From positions 1-44,180 of IMG/VR virus record IMGVR_UViG_3300031276_000004: 44,180 bases of DNA. One strand, 5' to 3'. The notes under the pieces were generated by a model, which did not search any database, had not been told where the DNA came from, and worked only from the letters and a program-made list of their open reading frames with translations. The translations under genes and the position numbers were made by a program. Shown one piece after another: positions 20,376 through 29,196 of the stretch. This stretch comes from a virus. Numbering within the stretch: the stretch's first letter is position 1; every line of letters starts with the position of its first letter.

Positions 20376-20444
20376 TACTAAAAAGTATTATCCTTTCAAA
20401 GCTCCTTTTAATTTTAAGCCAGGTGTAAAAACCTGGTTTTTTTT
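20376..20444 (+). ncRNA. Candidate anti-Shine-Dalgarno sRNA (~69 nt)
   Basis: A promoter and an intrinsic terminator bracket a noncoding stretch. A 5' hairpin TACT...AGTA is followed by TATTATCCTTTCAAA (20386-20400) and GCTCCTTTTAA (20401-20411). The first is the exact 15-base complement of the ribosome sites of the minus-strand genes at 15552 and 15135. The second is the exact 11-base complement of the site of the gene at 19628, and close to the AAAGGAG sites of many early genes. Alternative: a relic of reversed leaders. Confidence 0.55.
20419..20444 (+). terminator. Intrinsic terminator before the late promoter
   Basis: CCAGGT...ACCTGG stem followed by eight T (20437-20444). It separates the early/RNA region from the structural operon. 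Confidence 0.9.
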
Positions 20445-20445
20445 C

Positions 20446-20474
20446 TTGACTTATATTAAAACTTATTCTAAAAT
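20446..20474 (+). promoter_or_regulatory. Promoter of packaging and structural operon
   Basis: TTGACT (20446-20451), 17-base spacer, TAAAAT (20469-20474). Sits directly after the terminator and before the first small ORF and terS. Confidence 0.75.
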
Positions 20475-20496
20475 ATGAAAAAACAAAGGATATAAT

Positions 20497-20562
20497 ATGA
20501 TTATAAAAAGATTTATTGTGATTGTTGACTTGACTGGATTTGAGGGTCACTTTTATGGCTAA
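20497..20562 (+). CDS. 21-aa leader ORF before terS
   Basis: AAAGGATATAAT precedes ATG 20497; encodes MIIKRFIVIVDLTGFEGHFYG. Its end overlaps the terS ATG by 8 bases, which suggests translational coupling. No known function. Confidence 0.45.
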   Translation: MIIKRFIVIVDLTGFEGHFYG

Positions 20563-21006
20563 GCACCCAGGAGGAAGGCCGATGAAATATAATACACGAG
20601 AAGATTTAGAAAACGCCATTGATAATTACTTTGATGAATGCAAGTTAAAAAAAAAACAATTATAACAAAAGATGGTATACTTGATGTTATAAGCCCGAAA
20701 GTTCCTACTATTGCCGGATTAGCTTATGCCATAGGTGTAGACAGACAAACGGTATATAATTATGAAAAGAATCAAGAGTATTTCGACATTATAAAAAGAG
20801 CGAGAGATTATATACTTGCTGAGATAGAAAGCGCAGCTATAAATGATGATGTTAATAACGGACCTGTTATATTTGTTATGAAAAACTATGGTTACTCTGA
20901 TAAGCAAGAGATAGAACACTCAGGAGGTATAGAACAAAGACTTAATAGTGACCAGGTTAAAGAAGAGATAGATAAATTGTTAGAGCTTAGAGAAAAAGAC
21001 AAATAA
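20555..21006 (+). CDS. terS: Terminase small subunit, needs -1 shift at A10 tract
   Basis: The N-terminal part starts at ATG 20555 (MAKHPGGRPM) and runs to a TAA at 20665. The rest (KKKTIITKDG...VPTIAGLAYAIGVDRQTVYNYEK) is in the -1 frame through 21006. They join at ten A residues (20647-20656). Together they give the typical TerS order: GGRP start, helix, HTH of the LAYAIGVDRQTVYNY type, and a C-ter KEEIDKLLELR oligomerisation helix. TerS recognises packaging sites and activates TerL. Either one A is missing from the sequence or slippage is real. The internal ATG 20638 would lack the N-terminus and a ribosome site. Confidence 0.8.
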
Positions 21007-21011
21007 AAAAC

Positions 21012-22301
21012 ATGAATGATATTGAGCTTTTAAAGTTATTGATTATTGAAAACCGTACTAGGATACCAAAAAAGTTGTTGCCTTTTTGGGAAGATAAACG
21101 GTATAAGTTCGCTAGTGGGGGGCGTGGGTCCGGCAAGAGTGAGTCTTTTGCTAAGATATTATTGTATAGGTCAAATAAGACAAAAAAAAAGATACTGTGT
21201 ACAAGAGAAATACAAAACAGCATTAAAGACTCTGTACATGCTCTTTTGAAAAGATTGATAGAAGAATTACAGTATAGCGATTATGTTGTTACTGATAATT
21301 CTATTTTTCATAGAAAAAATGGAAGTGAGTTCATTTTTAAAGGTCTTTGGCAGCAAGACAAAAAACAAACGATTAAGTCAATTGATGATATTGACATTTG
21401 CTGGGTGGAAGAGGCCCAGACAGTTAGCACTAGCAGTCTTAATATACTTGATCCCACTATAAGGCGAAAAGGGTCCGAAGTATGGTTTTCTTATAATAGA
21501 CTACTTCATGATGACCCTGTTTTTGTATTTAATAACGCTATCCCGGATGATAAGAAAATAAATATAAATTCTAATTATTATGATAATGAATATGTTACTG
21601 CCGAGTTGTTAGACCAGGCATTAAGAAGTAAAAAACAATATGAAGATGGTATCAACGAGGACTACCCTCATGTATGGCTTGGCGAACCTGTACAGTTCGG
21701 GGACCAATGTATTATCCCTTATAGCAAGGTAATGCAAGCTGTTAATCGGGATATAGAATCAGACGGAGGTGTTGTTGTAGGAGCTGATATTGCTAGATTT
21801 GGTAATGATAGTATAGTGTTTTTCAAGAGAAAGGGACTTAAGGTTGTTGATTACAGAGAGTATCACCACAAAAGCGTAACTGATACTGCAGACCTGTTAA
21901 TTGATTTTGTTGGTAATGCCAAGGACCTTATTCTTATTGATGATACCGGTGTAGGCGGCGGGGTTACCGACTACCTTAAGAAGTTTGGGTATAATGCTAT
22001 TGGGATTAACTTTGGCGGAAGTCCAAAAAACCAGGATAAGTATAATAATATTATAAGTGAAATGTGGTTTGAATTTAAAGAAATGATTGATCTTGTTTCA
22101 ATACCAGACATTTCAAGATTAAAAACAGAGCTTTCAAGCAGGGAATGGAAAATGGATATTAAACAAAAACGATGTGTTGAAAGTAAAGCGGATTATAAGA
22201 AGAGAGGGTTTAAAAGCCCTGACTTTGCAGACGCTTTGTTGTTGTGTTTTTATAATCGCTCATGTAGTGATAAGCCAGTATTTTTTAAGAGGATAATGTG
22301 A
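21012..22301 (+). CDS. terL: Terminase large subunit
   Basis: 429 aa. ATPase: Walker A GGRGSGKS at 36-43, Walker B DICWVEEA at 128-135. Nuclease: GADIARFGND (Asp 259), LILIDDTGVGGG and FADALLL near the C-terminus. It belongs to the PBSX/Terminase_3 type. It pumps and cuts phage DNA at the portal. Headful (pac) packaging would fit the circularly permuted assembly, but this is inference. Confidence 0.95.
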   Translation: MNDIELLKLLIIENRTRIPKKLLPFWEDKRYKFASGGRGSGKSESFAKILLYRSNKTKKKILCTREIQNSIKDSVHALLKRLIEELQYSDYVVTDNSIFHRKNGSEFIFKGLWQQDKKQTIKSIDDIDICWVEEAQTVSTSSLNILDPTIRRKGSEVWFSYNRLLHDDPVFVFNNAIPDDKKININSNYYDNEYVTAELLDQALRSKKQYEDGINEDYPHVWLGEPVQFGDQCIIPYSKVMQAVNRDIESDGGVVVGADIARFGNDSIVFFKRKGLKVVDYREYHHKSVTDTADLLIDFVGNAKDLILIDDTGVGGGVTDYLKKFGYNAIGINFGGSPKNQDKYNNIISEMWFEFKEMIDLVSIPDISRLKTELSSREWKMDIKQKRCVESKADYKKRGFKSPDFADALLLCFYNRSCSDKPVFFKRIM

Positions 22302-23056
22302 TGTTATATTGTGGTGATTGTTTAGAAATTATGGATAAACTTATTAAAGACGGTGTAAAAGTTGACGCAATTATTACCGATCCTCCTTATGGGACTACTG
22401 CATGTAAATGGGATATAGTTATTCCGTTTGATGAAATGTGGGAACGATTAAAAGAGTTAAGAAAAGATAGAACGCCAATTGTATTATTTGGGAGTGAACC
22501 TTTTAGTAGTCATTTAAGAATGAGTAATATTAAAGAATTTAAATATGATTGGATATGGGAAAAAAATAGAGGTAGTAATTTTGCTGTATTAAAATATCAA
22601 CCAATGAAAGAGCATGAAAATATTATAGTTTTTTATAAACACGGTTATTACCCAATAAAAGAAAAAAGAAAGGGCGGAGGGTTAAATAGAACTCAATATA
22701 AATATAATCCATCAAATACGGGGAAAAGACAAGTAATGAATAACATGGAAATGAAACATGCTAATCATAATAGTAATAATAAATTAAGATATCCATCAAG
22801 TATACAAAAGTTTAACACAGAAGTTGGCAAGCATCCAACACAAAAACCAGTTGCATTATTAGAATACCTAGTAAAAACATACACAAATGAAAATGATATA
22901 GTGTTAGATTTTACTATGGGAAGTGGTACAACTGGAATTGCTTGTGTTAATTTAAATCGTAGGTTTATAGGTATTGAAAAAGATTTAAAATATTATGAAA
23001 TTGCTAAAAAAAGAATACAAAATTCAATTTTAGAAAAAAAACAATTATTGTTTTAG
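22301..23056 (+). CDS. DNA methyltransferase (DPPYG, second enzyme)
   Basis: 251 aa from ATG 22301, 8 bases after GAGG and overlapping the terL stop by one base. DPPYGTTACKWD at ~27-38, HPTQKP in the second half, then LDFTMGSGTTG as SAM motif I. This is the order of phage N6-adenine or N4-cytosine enzymes. It probably protects DNA at packaging time. It is more AT-rich than terL or portal, so it may be a later insertion. Confidence 0.9.
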   Translation: MLYCGDCLEIMDKLIKDGVKVDAIITDPPYGTTACKWDIVIPFDEMWERLKELRKDRTPIVLFGSEPFSSHLRMSNIKEFKYDWIWEKNRGSNFAVLKYQPMKEHENIIVFYKHGYYPIKEKRKGGGLNRTQYKYNPSNTGKRQVMNNMEMKHANHNSNNKLRYPSSIQKFNTEVGKHPTQKPVALLEYLVKTYTNENDIVLDFTMGSGTTGIACVNLNRRFIGIEKDLKYYEIAKKRIQNSILEKKQLLF

Positions 23057-23069
23057 TGAGGTTATTTTA

Positions 23070-24488
23070 ATGGATATTAAAGAAATTAACAAAGCAAAAA
23101 AAATATATAGCATGAGATTACAAGCTATGAACAATCAAAAAGGATTTATTAACTCTATCAGAAATATTTCTGAGAAAAACAGATTGAAGAAAAAAATCCA
23201 CGCAATGACTGAGGCTGAAAGAGACGTAACCACGACTTATATTACAAATACTCAAACTGTTAATGAAGTTGTAGATAAAAACAACTATAAGAAATACCAC
23301 GAACAGGTAAAGTTTTGTTATGATGCTTACTCAGGTGATATTGATTATGGGTCAGAGATTTTACGCGGTGTAGTCCAGACTAAAGTTGCATTCACAGGTG
23401 GTGAGGGCCTTAGTGTATTTGCTGAAAAGAAAAGTACTCAAAAGTATATAGACAAATTTCTTGAATATAATAAGCTTAATGGATCGCGGCTGATTAAGAT
23501 GTTAGAAATAGGGGAGCTAGAGGGAAAGAATTTAATATGCCTGGAAAAAGATGTTAAAAATGAAATCATGAAAGCCAGGAGTTTCTCATGGTATACAAAT
23601 CAATACAAAGTAACATGTAATGGATTAGATACAGATGATATTAAGAGTATTGTGTACAAACGGAAAGATGAAGATCAGGAGAGAAGTATAAGAACTGACG
23701 CTTCTGTTTATGTTAGGCTTGGAGGTACCGATTATGATATTGATCATACAAGCACAGATATGCATTGCGTTCTAACAGATATGGAAAACTTTTCAAGAGC
23801 TAAATATGATCTTAGAAAGAATAATCATATATTTGCAAAGCTTACACCTTTTTTTAAGACCGAAACCCAGGAAGGGGCTAATTCTATTAACAATTCTATA
23901 GATGATGGTGAATGGGAAATAGGACAAGGTTATGCTGGGACTGCTGATTTTAGTCTGGTTGGACCGGGAACTGGAGCACTTGACGCGCTAAAAGGTGAAA
24001 TGGAACTGGCACTAAAGAATATCGCAGCTACTACAGGTATCCCAATACATTGGCTTGGGTGGCCTGAGTTGATGAGTAATCGCGCAACTGCTGAAAACTT
24101 GCTAGAGGTTGTTAATGCGGCTACAAAGAAAAGACGGTTATTATGGGAAGAGGGCATAAAAGAGCTTATTAAAAAGTCAATGATACTTGCAATAGATAAT
24201 GGGTTTGAGGATAATAATATTTTAGGTGATTTTCAGGTTAAACTACCATTAATATCATTAGCTAATCTAAAAATGATAGCTGATATATGGATTCCTCTCA
24301 TGGACCTGGGTGTTATTAGTATGAGCACGTTAAGAAACAAGCTTCCTGAGATTAACCCGTCAGAAGAAAAGAAACTAGTTGAAAAAGAAAAGCAAGAGAA
24401 TATGGATAGAATGAAAGAAGGAATGATTGATGAGAACGTAGATGACAGCGAAGATGAAGATAGTCCTGATAATGAAAATGAAAAATAA
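23070..24488 (+). CDS. Portal protein
   Basis: 472 aa, directly after the packaging genes. Ends with a long acidic coiled tail (EDEDSPDNENEK). The region IAATTGIPIHWLGWPELMSNRATAENL is typical of portal proteins (wing/crown helices and the conserved Trp-Leu segment), with a preceding alpha-helical stem region. It forms the dodecameric DNA channel at the head vertex. Called from motif plus position. Confidence 0.8.
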   Translation: MDIKEINKAKKIYSMRLQAMNNQKGFINSIRNISEKNRLKKKIHAMTEAERDVTTTYITNTQTVNEVVDKNNYKKYHEQVKFCYDAYSGDIDYGSEILRGVVQTKVAFTGGEGLSVFAEKKSTQKYIDKFLEYNKLNGSRLIKMLEIGELEGKNLICLEKDVKNEIMKARSFSWYTNQYKVTCNGLDTDDIKSIVYKRKDEDQERSIRTDASVYVRLGGTDYDIDHTSTDMHCVLTDMENFSRAKYDLRKNNHIFAKLTPFFKTETQEGANSINNSIDDGEWEIGQGYAGTADFSLVGPGTGALDALKGEMELALKNIAATTGIPIHWLGWPELMSNRATAENLLEVVNAATKKRRLLWEEGIKELIKKSMILAIDNGFEDNNILGDFQVKLPLISLANLKMIADIWIPLMDLGVISMSTLRNKLPEINPSEEKKLVEKEKQENMDRMKEGMIDENVDDSEDEDSPDNENEK

Positions 24489-24502
24489 TTGTATATAATT
24501 TG

Positions 24503-24542
24503 AAAAATATCTTAACAGTTATAATTGTCAATGATATTTTTT
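24503..24542 (+). terminator. Weak A/T terminator-like hairpin
   Basis: AAAAATATC pairs with GATATTTTT and a T-run follows. All A/T pairs, long loop. It lies between portal and the methyltransferase moron and may lower read-through. Confidence 0.35.
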
Positions 24543-24560
24543 GTATAGAGGTTATAAAAA

Positions 24561-25121
24561 ATGGGAAATATTCCAGAAAGAACGGAAAAAAGTATACTTG
24601 GTTTGCATAGTATGATTATGGAGTTAGATAATAAGTATGATTTAAGCCAAAAAACTATTATAGAAATAGGTAGTTGGACAGGCATTAGCGCTATAGAGTT
24701 TCAAAAACACTTTAAATTAGTTGTATGTATTGATCCGTGGAAAGCAACCGAAGGTATTAACACTAAATTCAATATGAATGTTGTTGAAAAAATATTTGAC
24801 AAAAGGACAGAAAACATAAAAAATATTAAAAAGATTAAGATGACTTCAGAAGAGGCTGCAGCTTATTTTGATTATATGACAGACTCAGGACAATCTACTG
24901 ATAATAAGTTTAATTTTATTTATATTGACGGCTGCCATACATATAAAGCGGTAAAGCAAGACTTAATCTTGTGGAAAGATAGGATTAAAAACGCTATTTG
25001 CGGTCATGATTATTGTAGTCAATTTCCAGGAGTTGTTAAAGCAGTTGATGAAATTATAGGAAAGCCAGATTTAGTGTTTAATGACTCTAGCTGGATTAAA
25101 TATAAAAAGAGGTGTAAATAA
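24561..25121 (+). CDS. SAM-dependent methyltransferase (sugar-methylase-like)
   Basis: 186 aa. Class I Rossmann methyltransferase: IIEIGSWTGISAIEF (SAM loop), VVCIDPWKA, then FIYIDGCHTYKAVKQDL and the closing GHDYCSQFPGVVKAVDE. The DGxHxYxxVxxDL pattern is that of Methyltransf_24-type enzymes acting on sugars or small molecules rather than DNA. It sits as an insert between portal and protease with its own upstream hairpin. It could decorate the sugar made by the 29-33 kb cassette. Confidence 0.75.
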   Translation: MGNIPERTEKSILGLHSMIMELDNKYDLSQKTIIEIGSWTGISAIEFQKHFKLVVCIDPWKATEGINTKFNMNVVEKIFDKRTENIKNIKKIKMTSEEAAAYFDYMTDSGQSTDNKFNFIYIDGCHTYKAVKQDLILWKDRIKNAICGHDYCSQFPGVVKAVDEIIGKPDLVFNDSSWIKYKKRCK

Positions 25122-25291
25122 TGGGGCATGTAAAATCAAGTGATCTCGGCAATCCATTAGTTGAAATGGTGGATAAAGAATTCGCAATAACAACAAATAA
25201 TATTATACCTAACAATAGACAGATATCAAAACGTGATATTACAAAAGTTGTTAATAAGATTAAAAAACATAGAAAAGATCAGGTAAAATAA
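25121..25291 (+). CDS. Small basic protein, 56 aa
   Basis: ATG 25121 overlaps the stop of the methyltransferase (TAATG), and its own stop abuts the protease/scaffold ATG. Lys-rich C-terminus (ITKVVNKIKKHRKDQVK). Unknown; possibly a minor head or accessory protein. Confidence 0.55.
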   Translation: MGHVKSSDLGNPLVEMVDKEFAITTNNIIPNNRQISKRDITKVVNKIKKHRKDQVK

Positions 25292-26398
25292 ATGAATTCT
25301 TTTAAAAGCGATATCGTATTACAGAATTATAGAATAGAGGCGTTTTCTCAGGATAAGATACTTGCAATGATTGATCCAGAAAATCTTGAAAAAATTAAAC
25401 AGAAAGATGAACATCCTTTTTTTCAAGCTTATGTTATGATGCATGAAGGTATATCAAAGCCGCGATTATTAGGTGATGGTTATAAAAATATACACTGGAC
25501 CAAACAGGCTGTAAACAGCGTAAAAAACATTGTTACAAAAGGCGTACAATTTTTTGTTAATCATAACAATGATAATTCTACAAACAAAAGAGACTCTTTG
25601 GGTGAAATAATAGGTGATAAAGTAGAGGAAGTTAACGGAAAATTACGTCATGTAATTGTGGGTTATTTTCCTCCTGACAAAAGGGAAGAGGCTAAGAAAT
25701 ATGATGTTATTAGCCAGGAAGCTAATTGGAATTTTATAGAGCAAGCGGGACAACTGTTTGCTGATTCTATAGAAAAATTAACAGGAATTGCCTTAGGTGA
25801 TTCTAATTATAACAAACCGGCATTTCGAGAGGCGAGACGGCTCGGATTTGTTCAAGCATTTGAGAACGAGGGAAACAATATGAACTTTGATGAAATCAAA
25901 AAGGTTATTACATTTGACCAGATTAAACAATTGGTCGGAGAGAGAACAATCCGGCCATGGCAGCTTTTTTCAGAAAACGATATGCTGGATGATAGAGTAT
26001 TTGGAAAGAAATTAGCCGAATACGATACTATGAAAGCAGAACTAGACCGAATAAAAGAAGATATTAAGAAAAAAGATGCCGATATAGCTACTTTAAACAA
26101 AAAGGCTCAATTGGCTGATATTGATACCAGGATTGAAAGTATTCTGAAAGAAAAACAATTTACAGACAAGCAGTTGAATTATGTTAAAGGTGTTTTTCAA
26201 AAGAATAAAGAAAATCTTGATGATCTTTCAACCGAAGGATTAACAAAGTTTGTTGATCAGCAGCAGTCTAATTATAAAGAAGTTATGAAGTATGCTGGTT
26301 TAGAAGATGATAACCTTGATAATCAACCTCCAAAAGGTTCTGATAGCGAAGATTTCACAAAGGCAGAAAATAACGAACTATTAACAGAAGATTTATAG
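25292..26398 (+). CDS. Prohead protease/scaffold fusion
   Basis: 368 aa. The first ~190 residues look like a prohead-protease domain (FVNHNNDNSTNKRDSLGEIIGD...VGYFPPDK). The second half is a Glu/Lys/Asp coiled coil (LDRIKEDIKKKDADIATL...) as in scaffolds, ending in an acidic tail. An internal ATG at 25880 (MNFDEIKKV) follows AGGGAAACAAT and could yield a separate scaffold, as in lambda C/Nu3. Placement directly before cement and capsid genes supports the call. Confidence 0.65.
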   Translation: MNSFKSDIVLQNYRIEAFSQDKILAMIDPENLEKIKQKDEHPFFQAYVMMHEGISKPRLLGDGYKNIHWTKQAVNSVKNIVTKGVQFFVNHNNDNSTNKRDSLGEIIGDKVEEVNGKLRHVIVGYFPPDKREEAKKYDVISQEANWNFIEQAGQLFADSIEKLTGIALGDSNYNKPAFREARRLGFVQAFENEGNNMNFDEIKKVITFDQIKQLVGERTIRPWQLFSENDMLDDRVFGKKLAEYDTMKAELDRIKEDIKKKDADIATLNKKAQLADIDTRIESILKEKQFTDKQLNYVKGVFQKNKENLDDLSTEGLTKFVDQQQSNYKEVMKYAGLEDDNLDNQPPKGSDSEDFTKAENNELLTEDL

Positions 26399-26408
26399 GA
26401 GGTAAATC

Positions 26409-26798
26409 ATGGCTTTTGAACCAAAAGATACACTTGATTATAACCATTTGAGAGACGTGGTCCCTGTTGCTGATGTGACTAAGGGCGAGGCGGTTGTAAT
26501 TAACGATACATTTTGTTTCTATTTAACGGACTGGACGACAACTGGAAATCCTGATTACGCTGTCCCTGTGTATAAGATGAGACAGGTACTCGCTGATAAG
26601 GCAGTAGGAACAGGAGAAGATATCCAGGCAGGGGAAAGGGTATATTATTACCCTACAACTGATACAATCAGTGCAAACGCAGTCGGTACGGCTGGTACAG
26701 ATTATTACTATTGTGGAACCGCAAAGGAAACGGCAGCAGCCGCAACCTCTACTATTTTGATCAGATTTGACGGTACACGATATAATGAGGCTATTTAA
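26409..26798 (+). CDS. Capsid cement (DUF2190-like) protein
   Basis: 129 aa with the pattern of head decoration proteins: VTKGEAVVINDTF, DIQAGERVYYYP...GTAGTDYYYCGTAKETAAAATSTILIRFDG. These trimeric beta proteins stabilise the shell on its outer face. Expressed just ahead of the major capsid protein (AGGAGG before ATG). Confidence 0.8.
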   Translation: MAFEPKDTLDYNHLRDVVPVADVTKGEAVVINDTFCFYLTDWTTTGNPDYAVPVYKMRQVLADKAVGTGEDIQAGERVYYYPTTDTISANAVGTAGTDYYYCGTAKETAAAATSTILIRFDGTRYNEAI

Positions 26799-26809
26799 GG
26801 GGGTTAAAG

Positions 26810-27799
26810 ATGTTTCATGATCCAGATATATTGATTGATATTTTAGGTAATGCAAGAAACGGCGACAAAACTGCGTCTGCAAAATTCCTGGTAGCTTTAC
26901 AGGGGTTTATGAGCCAGCCAGTTAAACAATATCAAAAAAAGATACAGGCGTTTGGCGTGTCTACTGATTTTGATCAGCTAACAAAAGATGCTTTCAATGT
27001 GACAGTAGAGGAAGATAATTTTGATCTTAAATGGGAGCAAGCTTATAGACTTGTAGCATTAGGAAAAGGTCAGGATGCTTGGGAAATTGCTAATGTAGAA
27101 AACGGTATCACTTTCAACAAAGTTGAGGAAGGTGAAAGAATCGAAGTTAACAAAATTTCAGGAACTAAGATCACAGCTTATGTTGATTATTACGGTGGTG
27201 CACTTGGCTGGACCGATAAAATGATTAGGTTCAGAAAAATTCCCATGATGGTTGATCTTGCAATGGCTTTTCGGAATAGGTTCTATACTAACAAAGCTGA
27301 TAATCATTATGCACTATTAGCAACTGCAGCAGCATTACATGTAACTGCATACCAGGGAGCAGCAGCAGACGGGCAGTTACAAAGAGATATTCAAACAATC
27401 AACCAGGCAGCTTTTACTTTGACGAATCGAAACAAAGATAAAGGTTTCGGTGATATGGCAAACGCTCAATTATTAATGTACGCTAATCCATTAGACAAAA
27501 GAAGAATTAACGCAGCTTTTAGAGCTACAACCCAGGCAGCAGCCTCGGCTAACGCAGCAATTGCACAGCAAGTTGATTATAACATCAACGTACAGTATAC
27601 ATTTAACAGCAACGTGACGGCTGGTTCTCCAATTCTTATTTTACCGAAAAACAAAATTCAAAGAGCAGAACCAATGCCGCCAAAAACTTATAATGCACCA
27701 ACTGATATTCTTACCCTTAATGAAACCCAGGCAGTATGGGCTATTTATGGCGCGATTGTAGGCGATGACGATCAAGCAGAAACAATAACTTTAGGTTAA
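26810..27799 (+). CDS. Major capsid protein
   Basis: 329 aa, with good codon-level GC compared with its neighbours, as for a highly expressed gene. Ala/Asn/Gln-rich core (NAAIAQQVDYNINVQYTFNS) and the position after scaffold and cement fit an HK97-fold capsid. GGGGTTAAAG precedes ATG. A strong terminator follows directly. No cleavage site can be assigned. Confidence 0.85.
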   Translation: MFHDPDILIDILGNARNGDKTASAKFLVALQGFMSQPVKQYQKKIQAFGVSTDFDQLTKDAFNVTVEEDNFDLKWEQAYRLVALGKGQDAWEIANVENGITFNKVEEGERIEVNKISGTKITAYVDYYGGALGWTDKMIRFRKIPMMVDLAMAFRNRFYTNKADNHYALLATAAALHVTAYQGAAADGQLQRDIQTINQAAFTLTNRNKDKGFGDMANAQLLMYANPLDKRRINAAFRATTQAAASANAAIAQQVDYNINVQYTFNSNVTAGSPILILPKNKIQRAEPMPPKTYNAPTDILTLNETQAVWAIYGAIVGDDDQAETITLG

Positions 27800-27805
27800 T
27801 AATAC

Positions 27806-27832
27806 AGAGGGGTGAAAATCCCCTCTCTTTTT
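27806..27832 (+). terminator. Intrinsic terminator after capsid gene
   Basis: AGAGGGG-TGAAAAT-CCCCTCT, then C and five T. Probably a partial terminator that keeps capsid mRNA more abundant than downstream connector and glycosylation genes. Confidence 0.9.
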
Positions 27833-27845
27833 ATAGGGGTTATTT

Positions 27846-28277
27846 ATGGCTATAACAGTAGGGACAAATAGTTGGATCACTTTATCTGAAGCAAATCTAT
27901 ATATGGATAATAGATTTAATAATTCTATTTGGGAATCTTCAACTGAAATAAATATTAAAAAATCAATTATAACAGCCTTTAAATGGTTGTATAATTCACA
28001 AAAGTTCAATATTCCTTTGACAGCAACTTCTCAAATAGTCAAAGATGCCCAGACAGAGTTAGCTAATTATATATTAGTTAACTTTGAAGAGTTTGAAAAA
28101 AGACGATCGCTTCAAACACAGGGAGTTGAAAGTTTTAGAGTATTGAAATGGCAAGAGAAGTTTGTAAAATCTGCTGATATTCCTGAATTCATCAGTGACA
28201 TGTTAATTGATTACATTAGGAATAAAGGCGGTGTATTTTTTAATGTCAGTAGGAATTTAAGTGGCAATAGAACATAG
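27846..28277 (+). CDS. Head-tail connector (gp6/gp15-like)
   Basis: 143 aa. WITLSEANLYMDNRF...ESSTEINIKKSIITAFKWL and KDAQTELANYIL match the helical connector proteins often mislabelled DnaT-like. Located right after the capsid gene, as expected. It should bind the portal ring. Confidence 0.75.
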   Translation: MAITVGTNSWITLSEANLYMDNRFNNSIWESSTEINIKKSIITAFKWLYNSQKFNIPLTATSQIVKDAQTELANYILVNFEEFEKRRSLQTQGVESFRVLKWQEKFVKSADIPEFISDMLIDYIRNKGGVFFNVSRNLSGNRT

Positions 28278-29196
28278 AATATCAAAGCTAAAAAAAAGAT
28301 TAGATTCAATTGAAAAGAAATTAAAGTCTTATGCGGTTGAAATATCATCAGCAACTAAAACAGACCTTAAGTATTGGTCAGGTTTAAGAAAAAAAATATC
28401 AAATACATACGAAGAATCAAGAATTGCGTTTTCTAAGTGGTCAAAAATAAATCTATCTGGATATTATAACGAAGAGCTTAATTCTCAGATACAAAGGATT
28501 AAAGGGTTTACGTTTAAAACAAAAACAATAGATTTTAATACATATAAAGAAAAAAATCTTAATAAAAAATCAATATTAAGAACTACAACAAATGCAAATC
28601 AGAGATTCATAATTGGTACTATTCTTGGAGAAGAGCGATTTAATCGGGTATTAAGAACTACCCAGCAAATAAATATAAGTAATAAGAAAATAGAAAAACG
28701 TTTAACACAAACAACTTCAATAAACACTCTTAGAAAAAGAATACAAAATGATCTAATGAAAAATTTGCTTGATAATAAGTTTGTTACTGTAATTGACAAG
28801 AATGGGAAACAACGGAGTTATGATGTTAAATATTATGCTGATATGGTAGCACGCACTGAAATGAGAAACTTACAGACGGCATCTGTTCTGAACGCGGCAG
28901 CCGGAGTAGATGGGGACCTGGTCCAGGTATCTAGTCACAATACAAAGACGCCTTTTGATGCCCAGTTTGAAGGTAAGATATTCAGTTTGTCTGGCAAAGA
29001 TAAAGATTTCCCAAAAGCAGATTTTTTGCCGCCATTTCATCCTAACTGCAGGCATGTAATAACAGTTGTGTTCAAAGAAGGATTAGAAGCTAGTGGTATG
29101 CTAGAGAAAAAAATAGAAAAATCATCAAAAAGTATATATATACCAGAAAACAAAAAAGAAGATTTAAACAAACAAAAAAACTTGAGAGGTTTTTAA
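28261..29196 (+). CDS. Minor head protein (SPP1 gp7 / Mu gpF-like)
   Basis: 311 aa starting at GTG 28261 with GGAATTTA upstream. A long helical N-terminus is followed by the conserved C-terminal domain: ARTEMRNLQTASVLNA...FLPPFHPNCRHVITVVF. FHPNCRH is the signature of Mu F-like minor head proteins, carried inside or near the portal in a few copies and ejected or used in DNA release. Confidence 0.85.
   Translation: MAIEHRISKLKKRLDSIEKKLKSYAVEISSATKTDLKYWSGLRKKISNTYEESRIAFSKWSKINLSGYYNEELNSQIQRIKGFTFKTKTIDFNTYKEKNLNKKSILRTTTNANQRFIIGTILGEERFNRVLRTTQQINISNKKIEKRLTQTTSINTLRKRIQNDLMKNLLDNKFVTVIDKNGKQRSYDVKYYADMVARTEMRNLQTASVLNAAAGVDGDLVQVSSHNTKTPFDAQFEGKIFSLSGKDKDFPKADFLPPFHPNCRHVITVVFKEGLEASGMLEKKIEKSSKSIYIPENKKEDLNKQKNLRGF

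Noticed and set aside
20353-20619. Minus-strand ORF of 88 aa
   Set aside because: It is antisense to a promoter, terminator and terS, and is explained by AT-rich background.
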